A stretch of 64,000 nucleotides of DNA, taken from NCBI GenBank assembly GCA_017607445.1, contig JAEVHH010000002.1:7904001-7968000 (forward strand), in the 5' to 3' direction. Positions 45,158-57,770 of the stretch are shown piece after piece. The DNA is from Histoplasma ohiense (taxonomy: Eukaryota; Ascomycota; Eurotiomycetes; Onygenales; Ajellomycetaceae). Each line of letters begins with the position of its first letter. Position 1 is the first letter of the stretch. The notes under the pieces are model-generated. The model saw nothing but the letters and a program-made list of their open reading frames with translations, ran no database searches and had not been told where the DNA came from. Both the position numbers and the translations under genes were made by a program.

Positions 45158-48100
45158 TCATCAAATGACACTATTCAAACAAGCTCTTGTAGCAACATTT
45201 GATTCATTTAAATATTCAATTAAGAACATATTTCCAGCTTTTGTATTGAATAACAAACTCAAATTTAACTGATTCAGTTGATACTTCTCTCTCAGTCTCA
45301 ATCTTAGTTCTGAATACTTTGTACAAAGTAACAGAAGATGCTCTGGATTTTCATATAACTGATAATCTGAACATAGATCATTTAAATCATCTTTAAACTT
45401 TGCTAAATATGATTTGAAATGTCCATATCCAAGCTTTAGCTGCATTATTGTAGCAAAAAGTTTCTTCTTACACTTTATTGAGCAAGTCTTCCACTTTGGC
45501 TTAGTTTCAAATCTGAAATAATGCACACTTTTTCTTTGCATGAACCAGACATCTTGCCACTTTTGTAAATATAATTCTCTTATTCTTCTTTTAATAAAAG
45601 ATCATGTTACAATTCTTTGACAGCAGACTTCTAACTCAGTGGCTCTTTTTGCAGCTTTATCAGCCATTTCATTGCCATATATACTCATGTGAGCAGGCAC
45701 CCAGTGAAGATGAATAGAACAATTGAGTGAGATTTTTCTTTGAATATTTTGAAGACTTTTCAAAATCAGCTCTAGCATTGACTGTCCACTGCTGATTTTA
45801 TTACTTTGAAGTCTTTTAAGCCCTGCTTGACTATCAGAGAATATTCAAATATGCTCAAATCTTTTCCATTGTTCAATCTTCATTTCAATCAATTTGAAAG
45901 CTCTTGAAATTGCAAATAATTCAGCATTAAAAACTTCTGACTCTTTTCCAATTTGCCAAGAATCAAGAATATAGTTTTTATCATTTTCTGAATATGCTAT
46001 TCCAGCTCCAAGATTGCCTGTTTTCTCACATTTTGAGCCATCAGTGTATATAAGAATTGCTTTATTTTTCACTTGTTTCAAAAGCTTTAAATGTTCTTGA
46101 GTCTGATCTTCTTTTGAAAGTTGACTAATGTTTAAATCAACAAGATTATCAAGACTTTTCTTCTAAGGAGAGAGATTTTCAATAGCTACTCTCTCTACAT
46201 TTAAACTAGAGAAACAGTTCTTAATCATTGAGCAAATTCTAAATAACTGAGATGGTATCCTTCTTCTTTGTAAAGAACTTGAATTTTCAGATAAATCAGT
46301 CTCATTCCAATCAAGATAAAGTTCCCAATCTAATTCTAATCCATTTGACTCATTTGGAAAAGAACTTGAAACTCTCTTTCTAATAGAATGATGTGAATAT
46401 AGCTTCATAATTCTGAGAGCATAATTCATACAGATTTTATCAAATCTCACTTGTGGTGGAGAAATAGAGGCTTCAATTTCCATAGCTTTAATTGGAGTAG
46501 TTTTGAATACTCCTAGAATCTTTCTTAAAGCTGAGTTTTGAAGTTTTTGAAACCTTTCTATAAAGTGTTTTTGACCTCTCCACCACACCTGAACTGCATA
46601 ATCTGAAACAGAGGTCACACAGGCAATATATAATTGTCTCATTGCTTGAAATGTCAGACCTCTTTCAGTATTTGAAAGTCTCAATATACTGTTTAAAATT
46701 CTTTCAGCATTTGCAGTTTTTATTTGCACATGAGATTTAAAATTCAATTGAGAATCTAATCAGACACCAAGCCATCTAACTGAGTTTTTAGGTTTAACTG
46801 AATGACTTAAAAGCTTAACTTCAGTATCTTTTTCTCTGAAATTTGGATAAAAATGAATTAATTCAGTTTTGTCCATATCAAAAACAATGTTTTTTGATTT
46901 TGCTTTTTCAATCATTTCAGTTGCTGTTTGCTCAATCAAATTGCAGTTATTCACAATTGATTCTGAGCTTACAACTAGGCCTAAATCATCCACATAGCTT
47001 GGAGTTCTCACCATAATTGCCATTTGTCTATCAATAAATAGAAATTTGATAAATATAGCAAACAAAATGGGTGAGACTGGGGAACCCTGAGGAACTCCTA
47101 TCTCAATATCTGTTATATCTTGTCTCATTCCATCAAAAAGCAACTGAATAGTTCTTTTTGACATGAAACAGATAACCCATTTAATGAGAGACTTTGGCAT
47201 TCTCAGTTCTATCAAAGTATTGACCATTTGAGAAAGTGAAACACAATCAAATGCACCTTTTATATCAATAAACATTGCAGTTGTAACCATTTTTTCATTC
47301 TTTGCAAGTTGAATATCATGAACTACAGAGAGAACTGCATCAATTGCTGAGTTTTGCTTTCTACTTCCCATCTGATCATCATATAATAGATCAGTAGTAG
47401 CAGATAGAAAAGACAATCTAGTTGCAATTATCTTTTCCAGAATTTTTCCCAGGCAATTCAGCAGAGATATCACTCTATAAGATTTAGGAATAGTTGGTTT
47501 TCTATTGGGTTTTGAAAGAATAACTCCAACAGCATGCCTCCAGCACTTAGAGTGATACCCATATTTCAAAAGATTTGAGAACAATTCAAAGAGCTCATCT
47601 TTTAGTACTGAATAAAGCTCTTGAATTATTAAATGATTTATAGTATCAGCTCCTGCTGCTGTGACCTTTGAAGATGAAAAAATAGCTGTCTTTAATTCAT
47701 CTTCAGTTAAGTCAGGCCATTCCCATTTCTTATCATGTTCATATTCATTATCTTCTTGCAAAGAACAAATCTCAGTTGAATTATTTGATGATGGAAATAG
47801 TATTCTCATAAAAGCTTGATGTTTATCTTCAAACAAGCTAGCTATAATTTCCTCATTCTGGAAATTATAAGTTAATGTTGGTAGCTTAGACATTGTTTTT
47901 AACTTAGTATATCTAAAAGCTTTGAAGATCTCTTTCCCCTGAGCATTTTCTGGAAAGTTATTCCAACAATCAGTCTTTGTCTTTTTAATTGTTGAGAAAT
48001 AATCATTTCTAATATTCTTTAAATACTCAAATGAAACAAGATCTTCTTTCCAATCTTTTTTAACTCTAGCTAAATGTCTTCTTTTATTTGAAATCTCATC

Positions 48101-49099
48101 ATTCCACCAAGGCTTAAAGAATTCAGAGACTCTTTTCAATGGAATATATTTCTTTATACTTGAAAGAATAATCTCAGTGATTAAATTTGCTCTGTCTTCA
48201 AGCATTTTATCTGTAAGATTTGTATCTGATTTCCAATAAAGAGTTTCTCTATTCTCTAATTTCAACTTTTCAATCATTCTTTTCACTTCTGTCCACTGAG
48301 CTTTTTCAAAGTTGTATTGATTTGAATATAATGGGTTTTGAACTGTTTGATTACTATCCAATTCCATATCAACTTGAATTATCTCATGTCCAGTGGCAGC
48401 ATCATTTGTTTCATTTGAGTCAACATATCAATTAAAATGTTTATTCTCATATAGATTCTTAGAGAAAAAACATAGATCTATAATTGATTTCTGTCTCAAA
48501 CCTGGCTTGTGAAAAGTGGGAATATCTTGCTCATTTATCAACTCTAGTTTGTTTAAAAGTGCTCATTCAACTAGTTTTTCAGCTCTAATTGATTGAGTTC
48601 TTTCTGAATTCCACCAAGAGTGATGAGCATTGAAATCCCCCATGATTATTGAGTTCTTTTCTGGTTTCAACTGCATTAAACATCTATCAAATGTTCAAGT
48701 TCTATTGTTTTCTCTCAGTGATCTTTCATTGTAGATATTGATTAATTGAATATTTTCAAACTGTTTTTTCATATCCACAATATCACCAACAAGAATATCA
48801 GAGTCAGATATCAAATCATATCTCAGATTGAATTGAAATCTTGAATTCTTTCTAGCATAAATTGCCACTCTAACTCTAATATCTGTTTTCTCTGATAAAA
48901 AACAATAGTATGCTGAATGAGATACACTATACTCTTGATCAGCATCAAGTCTGGGTTCTTGAACAAGAATGAAGTCTGTCTTTTGCTCATAGCCAATTTG
49001 TAAACAGGAATAAAGACATGGATTTGTTCTGTCCACATTATTTTGAATAAATTTGATTTTTGTAGAGCTTTTAACATTTTTTTGTTGTTTTTCTGACAT
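45158..49099 (-). CDS. LINE ORF2: endonuclease, RT, RNase H
   Basis: 1,313 codons in one frame, no indel. The APE-type endonuclease (residues 1-260) has VQEP, IIMGDFNAHHSWW and GHEII. The RT (about 500-760) has FIDIKGAFD, GVPQGSPVSPILF and an intact SYVDDLG. RNase H (about 1,010-1,150) has YTDGS, NAELFA, IFSDSQA and HWVPAH...GNEMAD. A Cys/His C-terminus follows. Interruptions are TGA at six sites, several of which align to family tryptophans (LVEW, NWYVD, GVWLD, WIFSDS), and one TAG (SP-stop-KK; TGA in LINE copy 2). About two dozen tryptophans are TGG. It ends TGA TGA (TGA TAA in the 36-kb copy). Would nick DNA and reverse-transcribe the LINE RNA. Confidence 0.88.
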
Positions 49100-49123
49100 T
49101 ACACAAATATTAAGAAGTGTTTC

Positions 49124-50641
49124 TCTTTATTCAGAGTCAGATAATAGACTGAATCTATTATTCACAACTTCAACTGCTATCATATCCTGCATATGTGTAT
49201 CTCTTATCTTTGTTTGAACAGGGGTTCTTGGTGACTTCTGTGATCTAATTTTTTGCTTTGCAGAAGATTCAGAGATAGCAGATTCAGAGAGTTGAGAATT
49301 TCTTCTTTTTTGTTTATTGCTATTATTTACATTAGTAGAGACTGAGTTATTTGTCTGTACTGATGACTTTTCTGATTTGAGAGCAAATACACATTCTCTT
49401 GAATTTGCAAAATGGGGCTCTTTACAATTGGCACACTTTGCAATAGATTTGGAATGTTCACACAATTTTCCCTTTTTCAAACATAGATGACAACTGTGCT
49501 CAGCTGTCTTGTGAGATTGAGCACAAATTTGACATCTTACATTTCTCTTACAGAGATTTGCAAAATGATCATACTTCTGATAATTTGAACACTGAATTTG
49601 AGATTTTAGATTTTCTCTTGTATCTTTAAATTCATATGTTCTCATTCTCATACCAGCAATTCTCACAAAGGAGAGTTTAGACTGTTCAAATGACTCAGTT
49701 ATGATTAGCACTGAAGCATTTTGTCTATTTTCTCTTTGCTCCTCATTGTTCAGCCAAATTGGCAGCTTTTTTAATTTGATTGAATTGAAGTCTTCAATTT
49801 CATGCTGAAGTTGAATCAGTCCATCATCATGATTGAAGATTGCTGTAGGTATGTCATGCAGAACAAACTTGCCTCATTTCTCATCTTTTTCCACTGAAAT
49901 CTCAGTTTTTAAAAGAGATTTTACTATGGGGGTTCAGATCTGTTGATTTTGAATCAGAAAATCAGAATTGAACTCAGGCATGATAGTGAGAATTATTGAA
50001 TTTCCAAGAAAAGAGCTTTCAACTGAAGCTACAACTGATCTGTGTAGTTCAGATTCAAAGACAGAGTTTAATGCATGATTTATCTCATTTCTCATTTGAA
50101 AAATAAGACTTACATTTGATAGCATCTTTTTCTCAGAGACTTCTTTGTTAAAGATCTTAACAATTAGTCTTTGAGCTTTTGACTGAAGAAGTCTCTCATC
50201 TTTTAGCTCTTTTCTTGATTTTTCTGAACTCAGTGTATTCAGAGAATCAGCAGATTTTGAATTCTGAGTATATGTTTTTTCCAAGGATGCAATTTTTGTA
50301 ACAGAAGAGGTAGAAGACACTGCTGCAGCTTGAGCATAAGTTCTCAGCTCTGTTTTCTGTTCTGTAGATTGAGATGAACTCAAAGATTTCATCTCAAAAA
50401 CCTTTTCTAGTTTAGAAGAGATTCCCAGTTTATATTTTAGAATCTCATTCAGTTGTCTTGCTTGAATTAGCAGTATATGAAGTACTTCAGTATCTTTTTC
50501 CTCCATACATTGATTTTTCAAGCATTTGGCAGCATTTTCAAGGTTTTGAATTTCTTGCATCTGATCTTGATATTTCTTTTTTCGTTTTTTAAGAAACTCA
50601 ATCTCAGGAATCTCATCAGAAAAGACATCCTTCTCTATCAT
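49124..50641 (-). CDS. LINE ORF1: nucleic-acid-binding protein
   Basis: 505 codons from ATG 50,641 to TAA 49,124-49,126. It has an N-terminal coiled coil (residues about 10-70), a Ser/Thr/Ala-rich linker, an RRM-like middle, then three CCHC-type knuckles (about residues 355-430: CSNYQKYDH..LC with one Cys replaced by Tyr; CQICAQSHK..; CANCKEPH...C), typical of Tad/Jockey ORF1. Two TGAs interrupt it, one before GKFVLHDIP, where the family has tryptophan (WVKFVVH type). A TGG tryptophan (IWLNN) is also present. It binds the LINE RNA and acts as a chaperone in the family. Confidence 0.85.
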
Positions 50642-51973
50642 TTTGATAGATATTGATAGATTTAGATGATTTGATTGTGTTTCAAGCTATTTTTCCTACT
50701 AGTAATAGTAACTAGATTAAGTTTTTCAAGAGAACTTAATAAACTAATACTGATTTTTAGAGATAAATCAGTTAAATCTTCACAAAGTTGAGTGCTACAA
50801 ACTTGACAGAGAAGGGGAGACTAATGATTTCAACTTGATTAAGTCAAGACTGAAATGTCAGTTTTTGAAAGAAAAACTAATGAAAAATACTCAGCTTTTT
50901 GAAGAGAAGCTGTTAAAACTAGTTAGTTATATTCTTTACTTCAGAAATCTCCCCACACAACAAGTGTGTAGCTCAATTGATAAAGAAAAGATATATAATA
51001 ATCACTTGATCAGTATTAATGAAAGCTCTTCAGCCTTTGAATAAGATAAAAGAAATATGAATTTTTGAGCAGAAATTCTCTGTTTTATTAACTCAGAGCT
51101 AAAACAGAGAAAACACTCTATCTCTTTTAAACTTTGTCTTTTTCTTAATTAAAAAGCTTCTCAAAGTTTCTGCTTAAACTAGGCCCCACCTCAGTTTAAG
51201 ATTATATTTCTGAAAAATCAAAAGCTTTCAATACTAAATGAATTCCCTTTCATTCAAATTGAAACACTTTATTCTACTGAATAGCTCCCAATAAGTTGAA
51301 TATTGAGTTTCCAAAGAAATGGGTATGCAAATGAAGAATCAACAGGCTAAACCTGCACTTTTTTCCTTTATAATAGATTATATATATATAAATATATATA
51401 TAAACTACTTGCAGGGATCAAGCTATCTTTCAAACACTGAAATTTCCACTTTTATCTTATGTTCTTATCAATGAAGGGGTTATTCGAAGGGATTCGATGA
51501 GGGATTCGAGGGACGATGGATTCGAATTGATGGGGTATGCACTAGTCAATTGTGCCGAGGTATCTTTTTGTTACTTGGCAGGCACGTGTGGCTGGGAGGT
51601 ACTCAGGGGGGACTTGGCACGGGTGCGTTGGAACACAAAAATCGATCAGAGTTTTCCCAAACAGAGAATCAGGAATAACTCAAGCAACTGCAGATCAAAT
51701 TGAATAAGATTTTAACAGATTATCAATATAAAATAGATCTATCTATAATCAAAATCTGAGTTGATTTGACTCAGTATTGATGGAGTAATTGAATGAACTG
51801 TTGAAGATCTGCCCAAGCAGATGCCAAAACACTATTCATCAAATATCTCCCTCAAAACCTCATCAAATCTTTTCAAATTTGCAGCAGTTACTGATGGAGG
51901 CAGCAGGAATCGATTGAGGGTACTCGCGTTGTCTAATTCGAAGAATTGGGCTCGTTTGGGGTTTTGCTCGTCC
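50642..51973 (-). promoter_or_regulatory. LINE 5' UTR with CpG-containing distal part
   Basis: The distal segments (51,481-51,660 and 51,900-51,973) retain many CpGs and GG/CC runs, in contrast to the CpG-poor rest of the element. For full-length LINEs the 5' UTR normally holds an internal promoter; I infer that here. The proximal part has an AT microsatellite (51,380-51,400). Frames in this region (for example 51,497-51,703 and 51,821-52,024) are not supported as genes. Confidence 0.6.
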
Positions 51974-54900
51974 TGTCAATTGAAGATTCTCTGTGAGGGG
52001 AATGGATCCTCAGCTGCAGGTTGAAGCAGGTTCATATGAAAGACATTGTGGATGTCAGATGGGGTGTTGAGTTGATAATCATGTGTGCCTAGCACTTTCT
52101 TCACTGTATACTTGATGTGATGGTAATCTAGCATACATGAGGGGTGGTCCATTTTTATGTTCATGAGGTTCAGTCAGACTTTGTCTTTTATATGATATCA
52201 GATTGCAGAATTTCTTCTGATATTCACTTGATTCTTATAATCTTGCTGAGTGCTGGTCATTGAAGCTTCTGCTCATTCATGAGCTTTCTTCAGCTTGCTC
52301 ATGATATTCTCTGCTGTCTGTATAGAGCTGTGGGTGTATGTGGTTTCTTGGAGAGTCTTGAGAAAGTTCAGAATCTCTAAGTTGTATCTGTGTAGAAGAA
52401 AGAATGAGCTTACATCTGTTGTAGCAGAATCTCAACTGTTAATTGCAATCTCAGTATATAACAGCAGATTGCTTCAGTTGTCTTGTGTGTAATTGCAGAA
52501 CTTACAGAGAATGTTCTTTACTGTTTGTATCATTTCTTGATAGCTTCATCAGTCTCTGAGTGGTATGCTGTTGATAACTTTTGTTCAATTCTTAATAATT
52601 GGCATATGTGGGCTCAGAGTGCACTGATGAATTGACTGTCTCTATCTGATACAATGAATGAAGGCAGGCTGTGTATACAATAGAACAGATTTCTGACAAA
52701 GACATCTGCAACTACTTCAGCATTCATCTTGTCACAGAGTTGTAGTATTACATCCTTGCTGAGTTGATTGACAATGACTAGAATGTTCATAGAATCTTCA
52801 CTTTTGAGTAAGAAAACTGCAAAATTGATAGCTATATTGCATCAAGTTCAGTCAGAGACAGATAGAAGCTTCAGTATCTCTTTTCAGCATTCATATCATG
52901 CTGTCACTGAGCTGCAGTGATCACAGTTGTGTATGAACTGATGTATGTCTTTCAATATATCTGATCAGTAGAATTCTTGAACAATGATATTGTACATGAT
53001 TTTGCATTCTAAGTGCTCAGTCATCAGTGAGTCATGAATTTCTTATATGATTCATGTTCATAGAGATTCTGAATTGAGGACTTATCATCTATCTTGAAAG
53101 TGTAAGCAATTGTCATCATTGATTGAATATGCTGAGATATCTGTTCTTGGATATACACTTGCAGGGAATTGAGGTGCTCTGTTTCATATGATTTTGATGA
53201 CTTGTTGTCAGAATTCATCTGCTTCTGCTGCTAGCTTCCATTATTCTTTGAGTGAAGGTTCTTGAGCTTGGAACTGATTGACATGTATGCAGAGTTTGTC
53301 TGATTGTGTAGAACTTTCTATGATTGCAGAGTCAATTAATTGATGCTCTCAGTGTTTCCATCTGTCATTCAAGTCATCAGATGGCATATCTTGTTCTCAG
53401 CAGAACAGAGCATTTACAAAGATGTTCTCTACTTCAGATTGATAATGAATTGTGAATGAAAAACAGCTAAGAAACAATGATCAATGCATATGTCTTTCAG
53501 TGAGCTTATGAATGATTGTGAAGTACTCTAAGTTCTTATGATTGATAACAATCTCAAATTTTTCAACACTCATAAGTTCAGACTCTCATTCTTTGAGACA
53601 TTGTATGATTGCTAGAAGCTCCTTGTTGTAGATCTTGTAGTTGCATTCAGTGAGTGATATTTTTTTTTAGATGAAAGCACAGAGTTGTAGAACATCTTTA
53701 TTATTATATTGCATCAGTGCCCCATCTACTATATAATCTGAGGCATTCATTTTGAGAATTGTATGCTTATCCAGATCAAATGATTGCAGCATCAGAGTGT
53801 TTGTGAACATACACTTCAGCTTTTTGAATACTGCATCTGCTTCATCAGTTCATTAAAACACAGTGTCTTTTCAGATCAGATCTGTCAGTGATTGTATGAT
53901 ATCAGAGAAGTCTTTGATGAATCTTCAGTAGAAGTTAACAAATTCTAGAAAGCTTCTAGTCTCTTTTACTGAGACTGATGTCTCTCAGTTGAGAATTGCT
54001 TCCATCTTCTTAGAATCCATGCATACATCTTTTTCAGCTTCAATAATGAATTCTAGATAGATTGTAGACTTGATCTTGAAGTCACATTTATCAATGTCCA
54101 CTTGCAGTTCAGCTTTTTGTAGACAGTCAAGCACTTGTCATACATACTTGTGATGCTCAGTGAGTGATCCATCAGTGAAGATCAGAATATTGTCTATATA
54201 CACTGAGATGATCTCATTGAGCAGATCTCATAGAGCTCAGTTAATGTATTTCTGAAATGTGCTTGAGATGTTTGCTAATTCAAAGAGAGTCACTGTTCAT
54301 TTGTATAATCTGTAACATATATGAAAAGCAGTTAGCCATTCATCATCTTCATTAATTCTTATCTTATAGAAGGCTGCAGAGATGTCAAGCTTTGTAAATC
54401 ATTTTACTTTTTCTATTTGTTCAAGTGTTTTATTGATGAGTGAGAGAGAGTATTGATTCTTCCATGTAATCTTGTTGAGTTCTCAGTAGTCAACACAGAA
54501 TCATAAGTCTTCTTCTGATTTCTTTGTGAACAGTACAGATACTGTGGTGGGTGAGTTGCTAACACAAATGAAGTCTTTGTTCAGTAGTCTGTTGAGCATT
54601 TTTTGTAGAATGAGAAGCTTGTTGTGTGACATGCTATAGAGAGAATCTCAGAGTGATTGTGAGTTTTTATCATTCTTCTTAATGAGCTTGATTGTATGAT
54701 CTATGCCAGGTTCTCAGTGAGAAGAAAGCTTTTCAGCTTCTTTTTTGTTGAACACATCTGCAAAGTCTTTGTATGATTTGAGTAGTTCTTTGTGTGATTT
54801 CTTGAGATCTTTGAATTTTAGCTTTTCTAATGCTTTTTTGATATCTGTCATGCTAGCAGTGAACACTTGGATGTTCTTCTTCTCATGTATTTGACAGATT

Positions 54901-55400
54901 AGTAGTTTGTATGCTTCTGCTGATATCTGAGTGAGATCAGTGGTTCTATCAACATTCTTCTTGTAAACACAGTTGTCTTCTGAAAAAATAAGACAGTGGT
55001 TGCATGCATTCAACAAGGTTTCAAATTCTGTGAGTCATGATAGACTGAGCATTAGATTGTACTCAAGGTCTTGTATTTTATATGCATATACATTCTTTTT
55101 CTCATATTCTTCTATATCAACATTAAATCTTACCATGTTGTAGGAGGTGGATCCTCTGAGGCTGTCAAATTCACTGAGTTTACACAGTTTGAAAAAGAGG
55201 ATACACTGAAGCTTATGCTTCTCAATCAGCTGGGTGTCTATAAGAGTGTAGTGAAGAAAATCACTGTCTATCATTGCTCATACATTGATTAAGCTATTTA
55301 CAATGACAGAGATCATGATTGTGTCTGTTTGTATCTTCTGCTTGAATCTTCAGCTAGTTTTCTGCTTCTTGAGCTCTTGTCTATATTTTAGAGTGAGAGC
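51974..55400 (-). pseudogene. gypsy2-B pro-pol, main part
   Basis: Protease near 55,274-55,035 (MIDSDF, catalytic DSG-like). RT 54,700-53,850, where the YxDD motif is YIDN at about 54,190-54,204. RNase H at about 53,850-53,300. Integrase with HHCC finger (NCDHC near 52,920; EFY-stop-SD, where the family has FYWPDM). C-terminal segment 52,164-51,974 (GTHDYQLNTPSDIHNVFH). The frame is not continuous: RT, the 53.0-53.2 kb open piece and the C-terminal segment lie in different registers, so indels exist in addition to TGA stops. Dead copy. Confidence 0.78.
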
Positions 55401-56419
55401 TCATCTTTTCTCTGTTCTTGCCTATCCACAGACAACACAGTGTTTACATGTGTGAGGGGTTTACTTGAGATGATTGCATTCAGACATTGATTTGTGAAGT
55501 GCTCTAACTTATTGCAGTGTATGCAGATTTCTCTGACAATTTGATTGATGACATTCTTCTCTGAGATGTTGGAGACCCTTGAGTGACTTGTGTTTACATA
55601 TGAAACTCAGTTCATTGATTCTGATTCAGAGATGGGGGGCACTGCAGAGCAGTTTGAGATATACACATTTGTTCAGTGAAATTCTCTGTGATTTTGAAGC
55701 ACACAGAACTGAGACAGATTGTTGTTCAACAGATGAAGATCAGTGCAGAATTCACTGTATATTGAGAGTTTTGAACATTCTATACTTCAATTATGCAACT
55801 GAAAGTTCAAGTTCTTGAACAATATATTGATTTTGACAGTGTCATCTCAGTCTTGCTCATCTGCTTCTAGGAGTTTGCAATTGAATTCAGAAAGATAAAT
55901 TGTCAACACAACATTCATGTGATGAGTTTGATTAAATCAGTCTAACATCTTGACTTGAAGTGTAGAATCAAGGAAGAGAGAGTCAAGTTGTCAGAAGACT
56001 AGCTCTGATATATGCTGATGATTCTGACAATGACTCATTCAGAGTTGGAATTTTACTAACACATCATCATTCAATCTGCTATGGATATACCATGCTTGAT
56101 TGGATAGCAAGTCTATTGCTCATTCATTGATGTTCAATTTGATGTTTGTTTTTGACTTCCACATGAGGTAGAGTGCTAGATCTCTCTTGTATTTATTGAG
56201 GATTGAAAGCTTCTCTCTTGAGGGCTTTTCATGAGATGTGAGTGTAGAAGGAACAGTGAATGTGGAAGTGCTCATCTCAGCAAATTATTGTTGCAATTCA
56301 GTCATCTGTAGTGTCTGCTGCTGAAGAATGCTTTGTAGATCTAAGTTATTGTCTGCTGTGTTTGAATGCAGTGGGTGTTCATAGAATTGCTTATAGTTCA
56401 TTTCAATATCTAAGAACAT
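55400..56419 (-). pseudogene. gypsy2-B gag
   Basis: Likely start ATG 56,419 (MFLDIEMNYKQF), shared with copy A. Glutamine-rich segment (LQSILQQQTLQ), capsid-like middle, zinc knuckle CIHCNKLEHFTNQC at about 55,476-55,522. TGA codons interrupt it, several shared with copy A. A poly(A)/AT tract lies just upstream (56,420-56,450). Confidence 0.7.
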
Positions 56420-56783
56420 ATAATAATAATATAAAAAAAAAAAAAAGAAATACTTGTAGACACTCAGTTCTCTTGCAGACACTATTCACAGTGTTGCAGT
56501 GCTAAGCTTGATCAAGCTTCTTCATGAACACTATTCACAGTGTTACAGTTTGTAGACACTTGAGCCTTGTAGAACACAGTTGATTGTGTTTTAAATGCTT
56601 AGATATGACAGTCTATATAACTAATGATAAGAGCACTCAGATCCACAAGGGATCTCTTGTAACAACTAGACACTCAAGTCTGTAAACAATGCACTCAGAT
56701 GTAAGAACTGATAACAACACACTCAGATGTAAGAATTAATAATGAAACACTCAGATTTTAAACACAGAAGAATCAATTCATAA

Positions 56784-57317
56784 TGTAACAGACATACTTC
56801 AATTAACAATTTGATACTATTCTAATTACAGATTATGAATTGATTAAGAAAAGAAAGAGAAAAGAAATCAGAAGAAAAGATTGTACAAAGAGGGTTCTTA
56901 TAGAAGAAAGTTCAGAGTGAAAGAATATCAGAAGCCACTTCACAATGGAGCATGGAGTGGAAGAACATTAAGAGATACACATAAGAATTGTTAGAAGCTA
57001 CACAAGCATGGAACATGGGGTGGGAGAATCATTGAGAACTACATGAAAGAATTGTTAGAGACTACACAAGCACAGAACACAGAGTGGAAGAATGTAAGAA
57101 GCTATATGAAAGAATTGTTAGAGACTATGTGAATGCAGAACACAGAGTGAAAGAACATAAGAAGCTACACAGAAGAATTGTTAGAGACTATACAAGTGCA
57201 GAGCACAGAGTGGAAGAACATTGAGGGTTATACAAGGTCACAACAGCCAGAAACAAGCAGATGCAGAAGGGGAGTTGGTTGTGTAAGTTAATTACTAACA
57301 GATGCTAACCCATCACA
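56784..57317 (-). repeat. gypsy2-B 5' LTR
   Basis: 534 bp, minus-strand TGTGATGGGTTAGC...CTGTTACA, with the 63-bp tandem array at about 56,940-57,240. Confidence 0.9.
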
Positions 57318-57329
57318 ATCTGATAATAA

Positions 57330-57770
57330 ACTCAATTTTTTTTTTTCCTTTTTCTTTTGTTTCTATATATTTGCTTTAATTTTTGTTTTTGTTTTTATTT
57401 TTATTTTGTTACTTTGAAATTTGTTTCATTTTGATTATTTTGATTTTGTTTTGTTTTGAGAAGTTTGATTTGTGAATGATTTTTTTTTTTTTCTTTTCTT
57501 TTAATAGCTGCTGTTTTGTTATAATTTTTATTTTATTTGTTTTAAATTGAATGTACTGATCTGTTGTCATTCTTTTGACATTCTTTCTTATATTGAATTG
57601 TTTGAATAGTTGTTTGATTCTGGGCTGGAATTCTGCTATTGCATGTATTAAATTGACTTTGTATATTAGCTTATTCTTAAGTTGAAAAATTCTGAAATAT
57701 TTCAGGTAGATGTCATAGTCACTGACTGCATACATCTATAATAGAAGAATAATAATAATAAATGAAGAAG
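57330..57770 (+). mobile_element. LINE 3' end fragment, plus orientation
   Basis: 3' UTR ending GACTGCATACATCTATAAT and an (AAT)n tail near 57,765. The minus-strand frame 57,409-57,735 is the most diverged version of the conserved antisense ORF (MYAVSDYDIYLK...). Poly(T) runs interrupt the left part. Confidence 0.8.

Larger units (their letters stand above)
44753..51973 (-). mobile_element. Full-length Tad-type LINE (non-LTR retrotransposon)
   Basis: 7,221 bp, flanked by a 12-bp (up to 15-bp) duplication TGTCAATTGAAG (44,741-44,752 and 51,974-51,985). Order on the minus strand: GC-richer 5' UTR (51,973-50,642), ORF1, 24-bp spacer, ORF2, 3' UTR with a conserved antisense ORF, (AAT)n tail. It is inserted in gypsy2-B. 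Five further 3' fragments of the family lie in the window. Recognised catalytic motifs are intact, so it is structurally the most complete element here. Confidence 0.92.
36855..57317 (-). mobile_element. gypsy2 copy B, full length but doubly interrupted
   Basis: Both LTRs are 534 bp: 36,855-37,388 (3') and 56,784-57,317 (5'). The body is split by gypsy1-C (37,441-44,584) and by the full-length LINE (44,753-51,973). Removing both leaves one continuous frame from the integrase tail (about 52,164) into the chromodomain (44,740-44,585) and on to the polypurine tract AGTAGAGGGGGATAA (37,389-37,403). No 5-bp target duplication is visible at the outer ends (CTTTT against ATCTG), so a rearrangement or an outer recombination is possible. 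Confidence 0.88.

Noticed and set aside
51497..52024. Two open frames in the CpG-bearing stretch
   Set aside because: They lie in the LINE 5' UTR and the plus strand, have no recognised domain, and the second runs across the LINE/gypsy2 junction.
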